A program made the translations under genes and the position numbers. The notes beneath the pieces were generated by a model. It was not told the DNA's origin, did no database searches, and worked only from the letters and a program-made list of their open reading frames with translations. From assembly GCA_035610365.1 (NCBI GenBank), contig CM069436.1:88227912-88291911 (forward strand): a DNA stretch of 64,000 bases, given 5' to 3'. The first letter of the stretch is position 1, and every line of letters begins with the position of its first letter. Below are positions 22,505 through 32,929 of the stretch, piece by piece. The stretch is from Aquatica leii. Lineage: Eukaryota > Arthropoda > Insecta > Coleoptera > Lampyridae.

Positions 22505-23030
22505 GCCTTTGCTGTATTGTCGTTCGTCATGTTCGTGAAGCCAAACAAACTGACGTTTTACAAGACATTGCAGCTTGCATCTTCGGAGTGATGAATGTCA
22601 TTGCAGGAAAAAGTGTAAGTGTTGGTATATACGTATATCATTAGCGATGAGGTAATTATCTGACTTTCACTTTCTTTGACTGACTTTGTTATTACTCGGA
22701 GTAAGAGTTGATGTCCTTTCCAAGAAGTTTGATCTTTGTCTTAGAGGGTGTAGCAGTGGTAGCCAAATCTGGGTGTTCAACTACGACGCAGTCTAAGCCG
22801 AAAATCGCTTATAACCGTAACCAAGAAAACTGCGAAAGCATAAGATATATGCAGTGGTAACGCAAAGTGAAAGTCCGTTAATTACATAATCGCTAATAAT
22901 ATAAATACCGTCACTTACACTTTTTCTTTCAGTGACATTCACTACTTCAAAGCTGCAAGCTGCAAAGTCTTGCGAAACGTCAGTTGGTCTGCGTTCACGA
23001 ATTGGGGACAATACGGCAAAAGCATCTACA
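22505..23030. repeat. Imperfect inverted duplication, ~170-bp arms
   Basis: Left arm about 22505-22680, right arm about 22855-23030. The two match over blocks such as TTGCAGCTTGCA, AAAAAGTGTAAGTG and GACTTTCACTTT, and both arms encode a similar peptide (TDVLQDIAACIFGVMNV against TDVSQDFAACSFEVVNV). A spacer of ~175 bp shows no homology I can name. Confidence 0.6.
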
Positions 23031-25389
23031 AATAGACATTAAAAAATATGTTTTTTTAAAGTCATTAATTAAAGAAATGCAATGAGTACTGTGTTTCTCA
23101 ACTTGAAGAAGAAAGGAAAAAAATTTAGAACCGCCGTATAATCAATTTAACAAAATATTATCATTTAGTGATTATTTTACAATTTCCTTACACAATTTGC
23201 TTACACTTTTACAGCATAGTATGGGACCGCGACAATCTTTCAGTCAAAAATAGAGACCGAAACACAAAAAAAGTTGAAAACCCCACGCGTAGAACTACGG
23301 TTCTGTCTTATTTTTTTCTGCGTAGAAAATAAGTAAAATACCTATTAACACAAGAAAATAAATTACAATCCCAAATTCTGAAATTGGATTTCAACAAAAT
23401 AAAACAAATAGTTTGAATGCTTATAAAAGTTTGACGTCAAAGAAGATTCAATTTTTATGATATAAACATTAATATCTAAAAGTTTATACATTCGACTTGA
23501 GTGACTGTGCCTAAATAAATATGCCAAATAGTTTATTTTGAAATCAAAATTAATTATAATTGCAATTTGTCATTTTCTTAATTCATTTATTTTGTACTCT
23601 TTTAACTTACAAATAATTGTATAATGTTTAACGAAGTTTTAAATAAATCTTCGATATCAAATTTATTTCAGTCGTTTAAAGTTTAATATTCAAATAGAGG
23701 TTTTTTTTGCTGTTCGCAGCAATTATTCTATTTGTATATTTATGATTGTGGCTCAATGATCGAGTGTCTAGATATCGATTTATCGTATTTTTATTAAATT
23801 GCGGTTTTTAAAAAAACGGTTTATTTTTTCTTGAAAATCTGAAAGTTATAACTGGATTTTGATCAAAATTAAAATCCAGTTCCCGTGTTGTCGTTAACCG
23901 ATACACCTCGAAAGCTTATAGAAAAGAATGGTTCTCGTCATTCTCACTGTCTATGTTTTGATTTTCTTTATCAATGCTTTCTTGAATATCTTCGATTTTT
24001 TAAAAATATCATTTGCTTTTCCTTTATGCTCAATGTCTTCTAGTTTAGCCTCTACTTCTTTATTATCTGATTCTTTCAATTTTGAACACTTTTTCTTGAA
24101 GTAACAGCTATTATTTTCTTTTTCTGTTTTGAAGGCCATTCATGAGTGTTTCCAGGCCTTGTTTTTTTCAAACGACGCTTTTCACGGCTTGAGCACTTTG
24201 TTCTGATGAAAATTTGTTTTGTGGCACGTTGATTAAAGTTTTAAACAAACCAGTGAAATCGGCATTGTGATGTCTTTTCGAGCACCAAGTCTAGTATGTT
24301 ACAGTAATAAACCTTGATAAGCTTTGGTCAGTGGCCAGTAATTCACAGAATTGAAAGTAGCTCAGCTTTACGTACGACGAAAACCGTTGCATTGTCGCTA
24401 AGACAAACGCCTGCTTACAGCATTTGCCTCAACTATATTCAGTGTCAGACTTGATCGAATCCCAAGCAGCCATAAATGACCCATGACATTAAATAAACAT
24501 AACTATTATTCCCTGAAAGTGACGTTTTTATTACTTTATCACTTTTACGGTGTTTTCTTCGTAATGAATTTGATTATGTAAACCACAACGTCAGCATAAT
24601 TTTTTTTATGTAAGTTTTTAGTTCGATTTAGTGTTTTGTTAAAATTTTATTGGGGGATTTACTTTTATACGTTTTTTGGAAATTACAACGATAGTAGGAA
24701 AAAATGGCGTACAGTTTTTGCGACTGTGTAAAAAAACTAATTTAGTCAATAAGATGGCAGATATATACCCACGTTACTCTTAGGAAATAACAGTTACGTT
24801 TATATCATTGGTCATTTATGCTTGCTTGGGAAACGTCAAAAGACTTTAGCGAGATGAAAAAATCTTAGTGTACAATATTCTGTATTTTAGTAAAATGAAA
24901 AAACTGTTACTAAGACCATCAGAGCCAAAAGTTAACAGTTGACGTAATTCAAACTAAGTTGGCGTTGTAGACATTTGATGCGACAAACCGATAATTAGAG
25001 ACGGGTTTTCTACGAATTCGGTTTATACAGGGTGTCATAGAAATAAGGGCGCATATTTTCAGGGTTAATAAGGCATGTCGAAAGTATCATTTTTTTGCCA
25101 AAACATTTGGTACCGCAAACTCATCAAAATATATTTTATCAAACATTATTAAAAATATCTTGTACCTAAAATAATTATAAAAAGACAAGGTACACGTAAA
25201 AAAGGTACATATGCATATATATATAGATACTTGAAAAAAAGCACCTAATGAAAAATATGGTATTTTAGTACTGCCAGGTCTCGAAAAATGATTGCGGTAG
25301 ATTCGACCTAACAAAGGCGGTAGATTCCAAAAGTCATTGTGTTTTTTGAGTATGCTTTCTTAGGTAACATACGACTCGCTTTAACCTAT
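23031..25389. other. AT-rich intergenic DNA, nothing recognised
   Basis: Long T- and A-rich stretches. A lysine-rich minus-strand frame at 23951-24139 looks compositional. TACAGGGTGTC at 25024 is a common arthropod transposon-end motif but I could not find its partner. Confidence 0.4.
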
Positions 25390-26480
25390 CTAGGTTTGAA
25401 CTAGATCACAGTACACTAACTCTAGAATTTGAGGAACTCGGTTTAAGCCATTTTGGCTAGATTCGAGGATCAGCTTGAACAGCTTATCAATGGAGACGTC
25501 AATAGAATTAAGATTGTGAAATTCAGCTCCACGTGGAAGATAAGTAAAGAGTAAGGCGCTGACAGCTGTGTTCAGCTTAATAGGATCTGTGCGTTTGACA
25601 TCGAGTATACGCTTGAGGGTTAGAACCGTTCGAGAATTTTTGACGGTTAAATCAAAACGTATCAATCGATGATCATTTTCAATCACTCTGGAATAACTTT
25701 TCAGTTAGAAATTTTTCTAGCTAAAACTTGTCATGCTACTGTGACATCTATATTTGAATTACTTTGGTGACTAGCAAAGGTGAAAGGTTGATTAGGCTCA
25801 TTTATAACTCATAGGTCACGTTTGCACCCGAGGTTTTCTATACTTCTGACTCGTTCGTCAGTTTGCAAGAAATGCCAAAGCGATTTTGCATGAAAATCAA
25901 CTGTTATAATAATCGGGACTCCGCTAAATTCGTGTAAAACTTTATCTATTAAATGTTGTAGAAAAACACGAACATCTTCGCTTGGTGACCAATAAACGCC
26001 GACGATACCCAAGGCGGTGTTTCTAACCGTGGTCATAGATACGGTAAAGCATCACTGCTAGATGGCTGAAGATAACTTAGCGTCAAGCGTTTTCTTTATG
26101 GCCATATCTTATATACAATTTGCGCATACAGGGTTTTTTGCTGTTTTTGAGCAATCTTTGGTATCGTGGTTTTCAGCACAATCACTGCATTGAAACTCGC
26201 TCTTGCAGTCACCTTGTTGGTGACCGAATTTCTGGCATTTGACGCATCTTAAGATGCGTACAAGATCATTGACCCTGCATGAATTCTTACTTGCTTACTA
26301 CTTTTTTACCTTCGAAGATTCGCCTTTTTGAATTGCTCGAAGGAAAGGTTAGATGGAACTTCCGAAAGGGAAAACCTAAGAAGGGCTTTGCCTTGCGATT
26401 TGATTACAAGGCCGGCATTGTTCAGGATATCCGCTGGCATGTTAGACAAGTCTGTCATTTTGGACTCCAGGCGAACGGAG
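25390..26480 (-). pseudogene. R1-clade LINE fragment: Gag zinc knuckles and APE endonuclease
   Basis: Minus strand. From 26275 to 26100 the frame gives two CCHC knuckles, CVKCQKFGHQQGDC and CSDCAENHDTKDC, plus the start of a third (CANC). 26036-25809 gives an apurinic-type endonuclease segment (IVGVYWSP, then VPIIITVDFHAKS), followed by INEPNQPFTF, SNIDVTVA and the end of the domain near 25690 (NDHRLIRFDL). The RT is missing, so the copy is truncated at both sides. Its upper end abuts the truncated gypsy LTR at 26482. Confidence 0.75.
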
Positions 26481-26481
26481 A

Positions 26482-26726
26482 TTATTCTCTGTATATATTT
26501 ATGTACACACACGCGCTAACGACTTATGTATTTCAACTTGAATAATCTTCTTAACACTGCTGTATTTGCATTACGGCAATAACTGACCTACGATTTGTTT
26601 CTTCGGTATTTATACACATTTGGAAATCCTTCTCGAGTGTTCCCTATCTTTCGGTATATCTTCTAGAAGATGGATAACAACTTCCAGAAGGCTCTTGAAA
26701 TTGCAAATAACTTCTCGAACGTTTCA
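26482..26726 (-). repeat. 3' LTR, truncated
   Basis: Matches the outer 245 bp of the 5' LTR (32575-32819), starting TGAAACGTTCGAGAAG on the minus strand. The rest of the LTR is gone and R1-clade LINE sequence begins at once, so the junction is a deletion rather than a clean insertion. Confidence 0.85.
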
Positions 26727-27291
26727 CTGCCTCTTTCTTAGGACCGTTCTGTCCCAGAACAGGAGACTGGATGCGACACCGGTAAAAAGAATCGTGGCGA
26801 TAGCGGCAGTTTCCTCCATTTCGGCAACTTCCTTGACCATAAAAGTAACAGTCAATGGACTTTTCCTGACCCAATATTCCCTTTGGTTGGTAACTACAGA
26901 CCAACACTTGGACGCCTGTTCATCGGAAGACGACCTCTAACATGTTTCGAACCGTCCTCCAATTCAGTTGATCTAAGCCACAACCAAGCTTGGGTACTGC
27001 CAATTTCTTAACATGGTGAAACTCCATTTCTCTCTTGAGATTCCATAATGTTCGTTACAGATCTTTGTATAACGGCTTGACATGTGAGTATTTCTTGGTG
27101 ACCAGATAGAAAACGAAGCGTCCGTCACCACGTAATCTTAAAACTTTTCCGACTGCCGGTTGCTGTCTTCGTAATTCATCTAGCTGCCTAAACTTCTTTT
27201 TAAACACGATTGCAACCCCTCTGGACATGTCAAGATCCTCGCTCACGCAATGTGCGATGGCGTAATCTTTTTGTGTCTGGAACAGGTCTTG
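26640..27291 (-). pseudogene. OARD1-like macrodomain and CCCH zinc finger (pol C-terminus)
   Basis: Same reading frame as the integrase C-terminus, running on to the LTR with two stops (TAA just after PLYKDL, TGA after LEVVFR). The macrodomain parts in order are: DLFQ, DYAIAHCVSEDLDMSRG, FKKKFRQLDEL, DGRFVFYLVTKKYSHVKP, then KLAVPKLGCGLDQLNW and TGVQVLVC. These line up with human OARD1 (TARG1), whose catalytic lysine lies in its TKK motif and catalytic aspartate in its GCGLD motif; both are kept here. OARD1 removes ADP-ribose from acidic residues of proteins. A CX7CX5CX3H zinc finger (CYFYGQGSCRNGGNCRYRH) follows, then a basic tail. In the 58.9-kb copy the codons matching both stops are open, so they are late damage. 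Confidence 0.85.
26727..26740 (-). other. Polypurine tract next to 3' LTR
   Basis: The minus strand reads AAGAAAGAGGCAG directly before the TG of the 3' LTR. This is the expected place for the plus-strand DNA primer in Ty3/gypsy elements. Confidence 0.65.
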
Positions 27292-28743
27292 TTGTTCCTC
27301 GGTGGTAACTCCAAACTTAGCTTTTCCAGAACCTCCGTATAAGTACATAAACTTCTCGAACTCCATTTCTTCGATTGGATTCCTGGTTCTGCTACTTATT
27401 ACTCTGGTTCGGACCTGGACTTGCATATTGTGGTTATCGCCAGCAAACGGGGCTAGACGATCGACGTGGACCATTTTTGGTTTGCCTTTGGGCGGTTTTC
27501 GGATGCGGTATATGACGTCGTTAATACGCTGTCCGACTTCATAGGGGCCCTCCCATTGCCTTTGCAGTTTCGGCGACAAACCACGTCTCCTCTGAGGATT
27601 ATACAACCAGACCCTATCGCCAGGTTGAAACCCACCATTTTGTGTCTTGACGTCATATCTTGTTTTCATTCTGTCGCTGGCAATTTGTGTGTTTTTACGG
27701 ACCTCTTCATGTACTTCGTCTAGCCTCTTGGCCAGCTTGCTGACGTAACCTTCTCCAGCAACTTCTACTTCCGGTTTTCGTCCAAATTGAAGATCGCATG
27801 GTAATCGTATTTCACGACCGAGCATGACACAGGATGGTGTTTGGCCTGTGCTTTCGTGAACGGATGATCGGTATGCCATTAGGAAAAGGTGCAAGTACCG
27901 ATCCCAGTCTCTTTGGTGTTCGGACACTACCTTGGCTAAATACTTGCCCATTGTTCGATTCATCCGTTTAACCATGTCATCAGATTAAGGATGGAGAGGC
28001 GTTGTCCTAGTTTTCTTAATTCCCAACAGTCGGCAAACTTCTTGAAACAGCTCAGATTCAAAATTGCGGCCTTGTTCGGAATGTAATTCCAACGGAACTC
28101 CAAACCGGCAGAAAAACTATTTCACTAATACGTCTGCGACTGTAGCTGCTTCCTGATTGGGTGTGGCGTAAGCCTCCGTTCATTTCGTGAAATAATCTAT
28201 CGCCACCAGAATGTATTTATTTCCCGAATCGGATTCTGAGAACGGCCCTGCGATGTCAATCGGTACTCTTTCCAAAGGGCTCCCTACGTTGTATTGCTTC
28301 ATGGGTGCTTTGCGCTTTCTCGCTGGACCATTTCCTGATGCGCAGACTGTGCATTTACGGCACCATTTCATGACGTCCTCTTTGCAGTTCATCCAGTAGA
28401 ATCGTTCTCGTACTTTACCCAATGTCTTCTTAATGCCAAAGTGTCCTCCTGATGTCCCATCGTGGAGATGCTTCAACACTTCTGCCACCCGGTTCTTTGG
28501 CACTACCAACTGTAGTCTGTTTCCCGTGCCCTCGACACTTTCTAGAGATCGCTTAAAAAAACCGTCTGCTACTATTAAGGAGTCCCACTGCGTCCAGTAC
28601 GCTTTGATGTTTCTGCCCAACGCACTCACTTCTTCCCAGGTTGGTCGTCGGCCGCTTTCTTTCCAGTCCAGGAGTAGTCTTATTTCAGGATCGTTTTCTT
28701 GCTCGCGACGTAACTGTTCAGGTTCCCACTCATCATCAACCAT
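27291..28743 (-). pseudogene. 412-like integrase, catalytic residues lost
   Basis: Frame 28180-28743 holds the H2C2 module (HLHDGTSGGHFG, then CRKCTVC) and the first catalytic aspartate (PIDIAGPFSESDSG). A TGA then replaces the Trp of TKWTE, and a TAG lies a little further on. The second acidic position reads HSEQGR (Asp to Glu) where the other two copies have SDQGR; the third reads MVKRMNRT (Glu to Lys) where the others have MVER. Frame 27055-27975 continues with the C-terminal SH3-like part (NGGFQPGDRVWLYNPQRRRG, WEGPYEV, MVHVDRLAPF) and runs without a break into the macrodomain. This copy could not integrate by its own enzyme. Confidence 0.85.
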
Positions 28744-30090
28744 AGCAGTTCTCCGGAGGCATTCGATTTTTTTTCAAGTCGCGAACAATGGCTGCAGTCC
28801 GCTAGACATGGTCTTCTAGAGAAAGCATCAGCGTTCCGATGACTGCTTCCGGCAAGGTGTTCTGTGTCATAGTCATACTCTTGCAGTCTCTCGATCCATC
28901 TTGCCACTTGTCCTATCGGGTTACGGAACTGCAGTAGCCATTTTAAAGCGGCGTGGTCTGTTCTCAGTAAAAATTTTCGTCCATACAAATACTTGTAGAA
29001 ATGTTCGATAAACTTAACGACTGCTAACAGCTCCTTCCTAGTCACGCAATAATTCTTTTCTGGCCTGGACAAAACCTTGCTAAAATACGCGATAACTTTT
29101 TCTTGTCCATCTTGAACCTGCGAAAGGACCGCGTCAATGGCGAGATTGCTTGCGTCGGTATCTAGAACAAATTTTCCATCTTCTCTTGGATAACTCAGAA
29201 TTGGCGAAGTGACTAGAGCTTGTTTTAGTTGATGGAAAGAATTTTCGCAGTCTTCATTCCATCTAAATTCTGCTCTTTCTTCCGTCAATTTCGTCAATGG
29301 TTTGGCAATATTAGCAAATCCGGGTACAAATCGTCTATATAATAGGGGCACAACTCAAGGAAACTACGGACCTGATGTTTGTCGATTGGTCTTGGCCATG
29401 CTTGCACTACTCGGATCTTGTCTGGGTCAGCCTTCACTCCATCTCTAGATTCGACGTGGCCAAGGTATTGCACTTCTTTCTTAAATACGTGGCACTTCTT
29501 TGGGCTCAGTTTGAGGTTAGCCCCACGTAGTCGCTGGAACACTTGCTTCAAGTTGTTCAAGTGCTCTTCAAACGACCTTCCAACCACGATGACGTCGTCC
29601 AGGTAAACCAAGCACGTCTTCCAAGACAATCCGCGCAAGATGGTCTTCATCAAACGCTCGAATGTTGCAGTAACGTTACACAAGCCGAAGGGCATCACAG
29701 TGAACTGCCACAACCCAGTTCTAATTGTAAAAGCTGTTTTTTCACAATCCTTGGGTACCAATTCTACCTGCCAGTAACCACTCTTTAAATCTAACGTGGA
29801 AAACCACTGGGATCCTGACAGGGTGTCTAACGTATCGTCAATTCTGGGTAACTGTCCTTTTTGGTCACGTCGTTTAGCTGTCTGTAGTCTACGCAAAACC
29901 TCGTTGATCCATCCTTCTCTTTTACGAGTACCACTGGGGATGTCCATGGGCTACTTGAAGGTTCAATCACGGCTTCTCTCTCCATATCCGTAATTATTTG
30001 TTCGGCTTCTTCTCTTTTCGCCAAAGGAAATCTGCGTGGATGTTGTTGTATTGGCCGAGCGTCTCCGGTATTAATTTTATGTTTTACCAC
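28680..30090 (-). pseudogene. 412-like reverse transcriptase and RNase H, frameshifted
   Basis: Three overlapping frames: 29827-30090 ([34 protein letters not shown]), 29294-29947 (STLDLKSGYWQVEL, FGLCNVTATFERLM, YLDD box complementary to 29593-29607), and 28680-29351 (connection and RNase H: DTDASNLAIDAVL, TRKELLAVVKF, RTDHAALKWLL, GSSHRNADAFSRR). Frameshifts are near 29850 and 29340. The RT catalytic box and the RNase H acidic residues are intact. In the 12-kb and 60-kb copies the matching region is partly deleted. Confidence 0.85.
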
Positions 30091-30091
30091 G

Positions 30092-31021
30092 TTAGTTTTT
30101 TTTTGGATACTCTTGGATCAACACTTTAACTTTAGCCAGCTGGTCTTGGCTGAGGTTTTGGCATTTGGTGGTAAGAATGTCCAATAGATGTTGTGGATAC
30201 TTCTTCGGAGACCTATCTTCGTCAGACTTCACGCATCTCACAATTTGAGATACTGGCGTGCATTCGCCTACCACGGTCTTCTTCTTCAACGTTACAGGAT
30301 CTGAGTTGATGTTTAAGATCCTTACTGGCATCGTGTTTTTTACTCGTACTAAAGTTCTGCCAACGAGTAGTCCCTTTTCAACTAAACCGGCCTCCATAGG
30401 TTCAATCGCGCGTATGTAGCCTTCCCGGAGACTTCCATTCATAGGTGCCATCACCACACTTTCAGTCCTCGCAGGCAGAGTCACGTCTTCACTCAATAAG
30501 ACTCGCACGGCTGTCTTCTCTAACGAATGAAAAGGAATTTCTTCATTGTCGATCTTCAGGACATCGTTCTTCATATCCAAATGGAACCCATACTTCTTTA
30601 TCACGTCCATTCCCAGGATAACTTCTTCCGTGATGTCGGCTACCAGTACTTGATGGTCGAGTACTTCATTTTCCAAACCAATGGTTACTTTGACTTGTCC
30701 GTGGGTAGGTATTTCGTCGCCCGTCGCCGTTCGAAGTCGTACTGTTACTGGTGATGTCTTTTCGTTTTCAAATAATATGTCAGGACGAATGATGGTCTTT
30801 GTCGCTCCCGTGTCAACCAGTAACTGAACACTTCTCCCATTAATCTTGCCATCGAGATAAATGCTATGCAATTGCTCCCTAGGCGATGCCATTTGAATTG
30901 TAATCTCCGGAGTCCGACTAGATGAGATTACTTTTTGTCTCTTTTGCTCGCCTTGTTCCCAATTTTCGAGCGCTCTTTTTGTCCTCTTCTTAGGTTTAGT
31001 ACGATGCCGTCGTACATACAT
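30092..31021 (-). pseudogene. 412-like aspartic protease region
   Basis: Open frame of 309 codons. It starts with a basic segment (RRHRTKPKKRTKR), then the retropepsin: LLVDTGATKTIIRPD (DTGA at residues 70-73), RTATGDEIPTHG, and EVILGMDVIKKYG. The tail leads towards RT but the frame ends at a run of nine A on the minus strand (complement of 30096-30104); a one-base change in that run would connect it to the RT frame. A natural indel and a homopolymer sequencing error are both possible. Confidence 0.8.
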
Positions 31022-31094
31022 GGCCTATTTCGTCGCAGTTCAAAGTTGTCACTCCTCTTTCCCGAAGTATTCGTCGCGCTATCTCCTCGATGTT

Positions 31095-32039
31095 TTACAG
31101 TGTCTGCGCGGGTACTTCTGCAGCACAGCAGAGTCTGGGACCATCTCGTTGCAATGCTTGTTTTGCTGCTTCAAACTCCAAAGCATGCACCAAAGCGTCA
31201 TCCAATGTCTTCGGTCGAGCTAACCGGAGAGTCTGCTGCGTTTCGTTGTCTCGGAGGCCGTCTACAAAGGTTTGAATAGCCAACTGCTCCAAGAAGATGT
31301 TTGGTGCTGTAGGATACGCAAGCCGTGTTAAGGCCTCAAACTCTTGAAGACTTTCGGCAGCTTTTTGAACCTGACTTTCAATTTGAGCTTGGTATCCTTG
31401 TTGAAGATGAGCATCTCCATATCTCATTTCTAGTCGTCAAATTAAGAGTTCGTAATTTTCTTGTAGGTGGTCAAGAACAGTTTGTAAAATTCCAAGCGCT
31501 TCTCCACGTAAGGACGCTATTAAAGACGTCGCTTTCTGCTTGTTGCTCCAACCATTAGCTGTAGCTGCGGCTTCAAACTGCTTGTGGTAGTTTGACCATA
31601 GAACTTTACCATCAAAATTCGGAGGTACAACTTTGAACTTGTGAGTGGATTCTTCCCGATGGTCTATTATTAAATCTTCGCTCGTGACGCTTCCTTCACT
31701 GGGACAATTCATTTGGTTTATTCTTTGTTCAAGCAGTTTTATTCTGTCTTCTAATTTGTCCTCTATTGCTTCTGTTTTCTCATTCACAGATTCGCAAATT
31801 TCTTCTTTCAAATTTAATATATCTGCTTGGGTTTCCTCTTGAACAATTTTAATTTGGTTTTCTATGCTCGTTCGTATCTCTTCTTTTAGACTTCTAGAAT
31901 TTTCCTCCATTTTCTTCGAATTTTCGTAAAGCTTTTCTTCTATTTTTCTATTCATCAATTCTTGGCCATTTTTGATTGATTCCAGAAATTCAAATATTTT
32001 TGAATCCATTTTAACTGCTTGCAAACGCGTCACCGGCAT
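31095..32039 (-). pseudogene. 412-like Gag, one in-frame stop
   Basis: One reading frame from an ATG at 32039 (MPVTRLQAVK) to 31095, interrupted by a single TGA at about 31437-31439. Residues 10-120 form a heptad-rich coiled coil (ESIKNGQELMNRKIEEKL, then KEEICESVNEKTEAIEDKL). A capsid-type segment follows (PPNFDGKVLWSNYHKQFEAA, LRGEALGIL) and then FVDGLRDNETQQTLRL. Between here and the protease a CxxxGHxxC-like remnant is visible near 31025-31050. An upstream ATG at 32108 lies in the leader; I prefer 32039 because the protein-like composition starts there. Confidence 0.75.
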
Positions 32040-32357
32040 AAATTTAAATATAACACGAATATAAAGTTTAAATACACTACTTTTTAAAATGCAGTTTTTG
32101 TATAACACAAAATTTTAATAACGATCCACTTGTTAATATTAAACCACTAGTGTACGGAAACGAATTTAATTAATATCGCGATCACGCACTTGTTAAAAGA
32201 AAAAGTTTAATAAACACTATTTTAACGAATTTAGCTATGATAACACTTTATAAATAAACACGCGTATCGCGATCTTAACAGTTATTTACGCAATCAATGT
32301 TTTTATTAAAGTAGAGATATTTCTTAATGATATTTACACTAAAATTCGCGAACGATA

Positions 32358-32374
32358 CCCCACACTGACGCCAC
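32358..32374 (-). other. Primer binding site of the 412-like element
   Basis: The minus strand reads GTGGCGTCAGTGTGGGG directly after the LTR end TTACGAATTC...AACA. The TGGCG start is typical of a tRNA 3'-CCA primer site. I do not assign the tRNA. Confidence 0.55.
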
Positions 32375-32819
32375 TGTTACGAATTTTATTATTAATACTA
32401 ATTTATTTAAACGACTAAAAATATGTTTTACTTATACTAGAAATATGTACACTTGTAAATTAACCGAACTAGTTAAATCTAATAATATTTAATAAAAACA
32501 CTTACACTAATTAAGATAAGATAAACTCCGCGGATAGCTTCACACAATTGTTTACACTAAAACCACGTACAAGATTATTCTCTGTATATATTTATGTACA
32601 CACACGCGCTAACGACTTATTTATTTCAACTTGAATAATCTTCTTAACACTGTTGTATTCGCATTATGGCAATAACTGACCTACGATTTATTTCTTCGGT
32701 ATTTATACACATTTGGAAATCCTTCTCGAGTGTTCCCTATCTTTCGGTATATCTTCTAGAATATGGATAACAACTTCCAGAAGGCTCTTGAATTTACAGA
32801 TAACTTCTCGAACGTTTCA
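32375..32819 (-). repeat. 5' LTR of the 412-like element
   Basis: 445 bp, TG...CA on the minus strand. It has the same promoter layout as the solo LTR at 639: GAGnnTTCnnGAA, TTCnnGAA, GAAnncTCnnGAA, then TATAAATA and TCAGTT 30 bp apart. Confidence 0.9.
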
Positions 32820-32929
32820 ATAGAATTCAACCTCCATTAGGTTGAGAGGTAAAAGAGGTTGCAGGCGACAGAGCGGTTTTCTAGGATTACGACCAGTGAC
32901 TAGTGCCAACTTAACCTATTTAGCCCTGC

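Larger units (their letters stand above)
26482..32819 (-). mobile_element. 412/mdg1-like Ty3/gypsy element with macrodomain, longest copy
   Basis: A 6.3-kb element read on the minus strand: 5' LTR, primer binding site, gag with a coiled coil, protease, RT, RNase H, integrase, macrodomain, CCCH zinc finger, polypurine tract, and a truncated 3' LTR. Other copies of the family are at 12565-14953 (plus) and 58858-62250 (minus), with solo LTRs at 639 and 51822. This copy is disabled by frameshifts, stops and loss of two integrase catalytic acids, though the RT YLDD box is intact. The four bases beyond the 5' LTR are ATAG, close to the ATAT duplications of the solo LTRs. Confidence 0.9.

Noticed and set aside
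23951..24139. Lysine/glutamate-rich minus-strand ORF
   Set aside because: Low-complexity composition, no homologous motif.
25022..25080. TACAGGGTGTC as the end of a defined transposon
   Set aside because: A common motif, but I could not find a matching second terminus or duplication nearby.
26306..26512. 68-codon ORF as a complete R1-type Gag start
   Set aside because: Its first ~17 codons lie in the gypsy LTR remnant, so the ATG is not the element's own start.
30935..31279. Plus-strand ORFs opposite gag and protease of the gypsy element
   Set aside because: Antisense shadows of a GC-richer coding region; no independent evidence.
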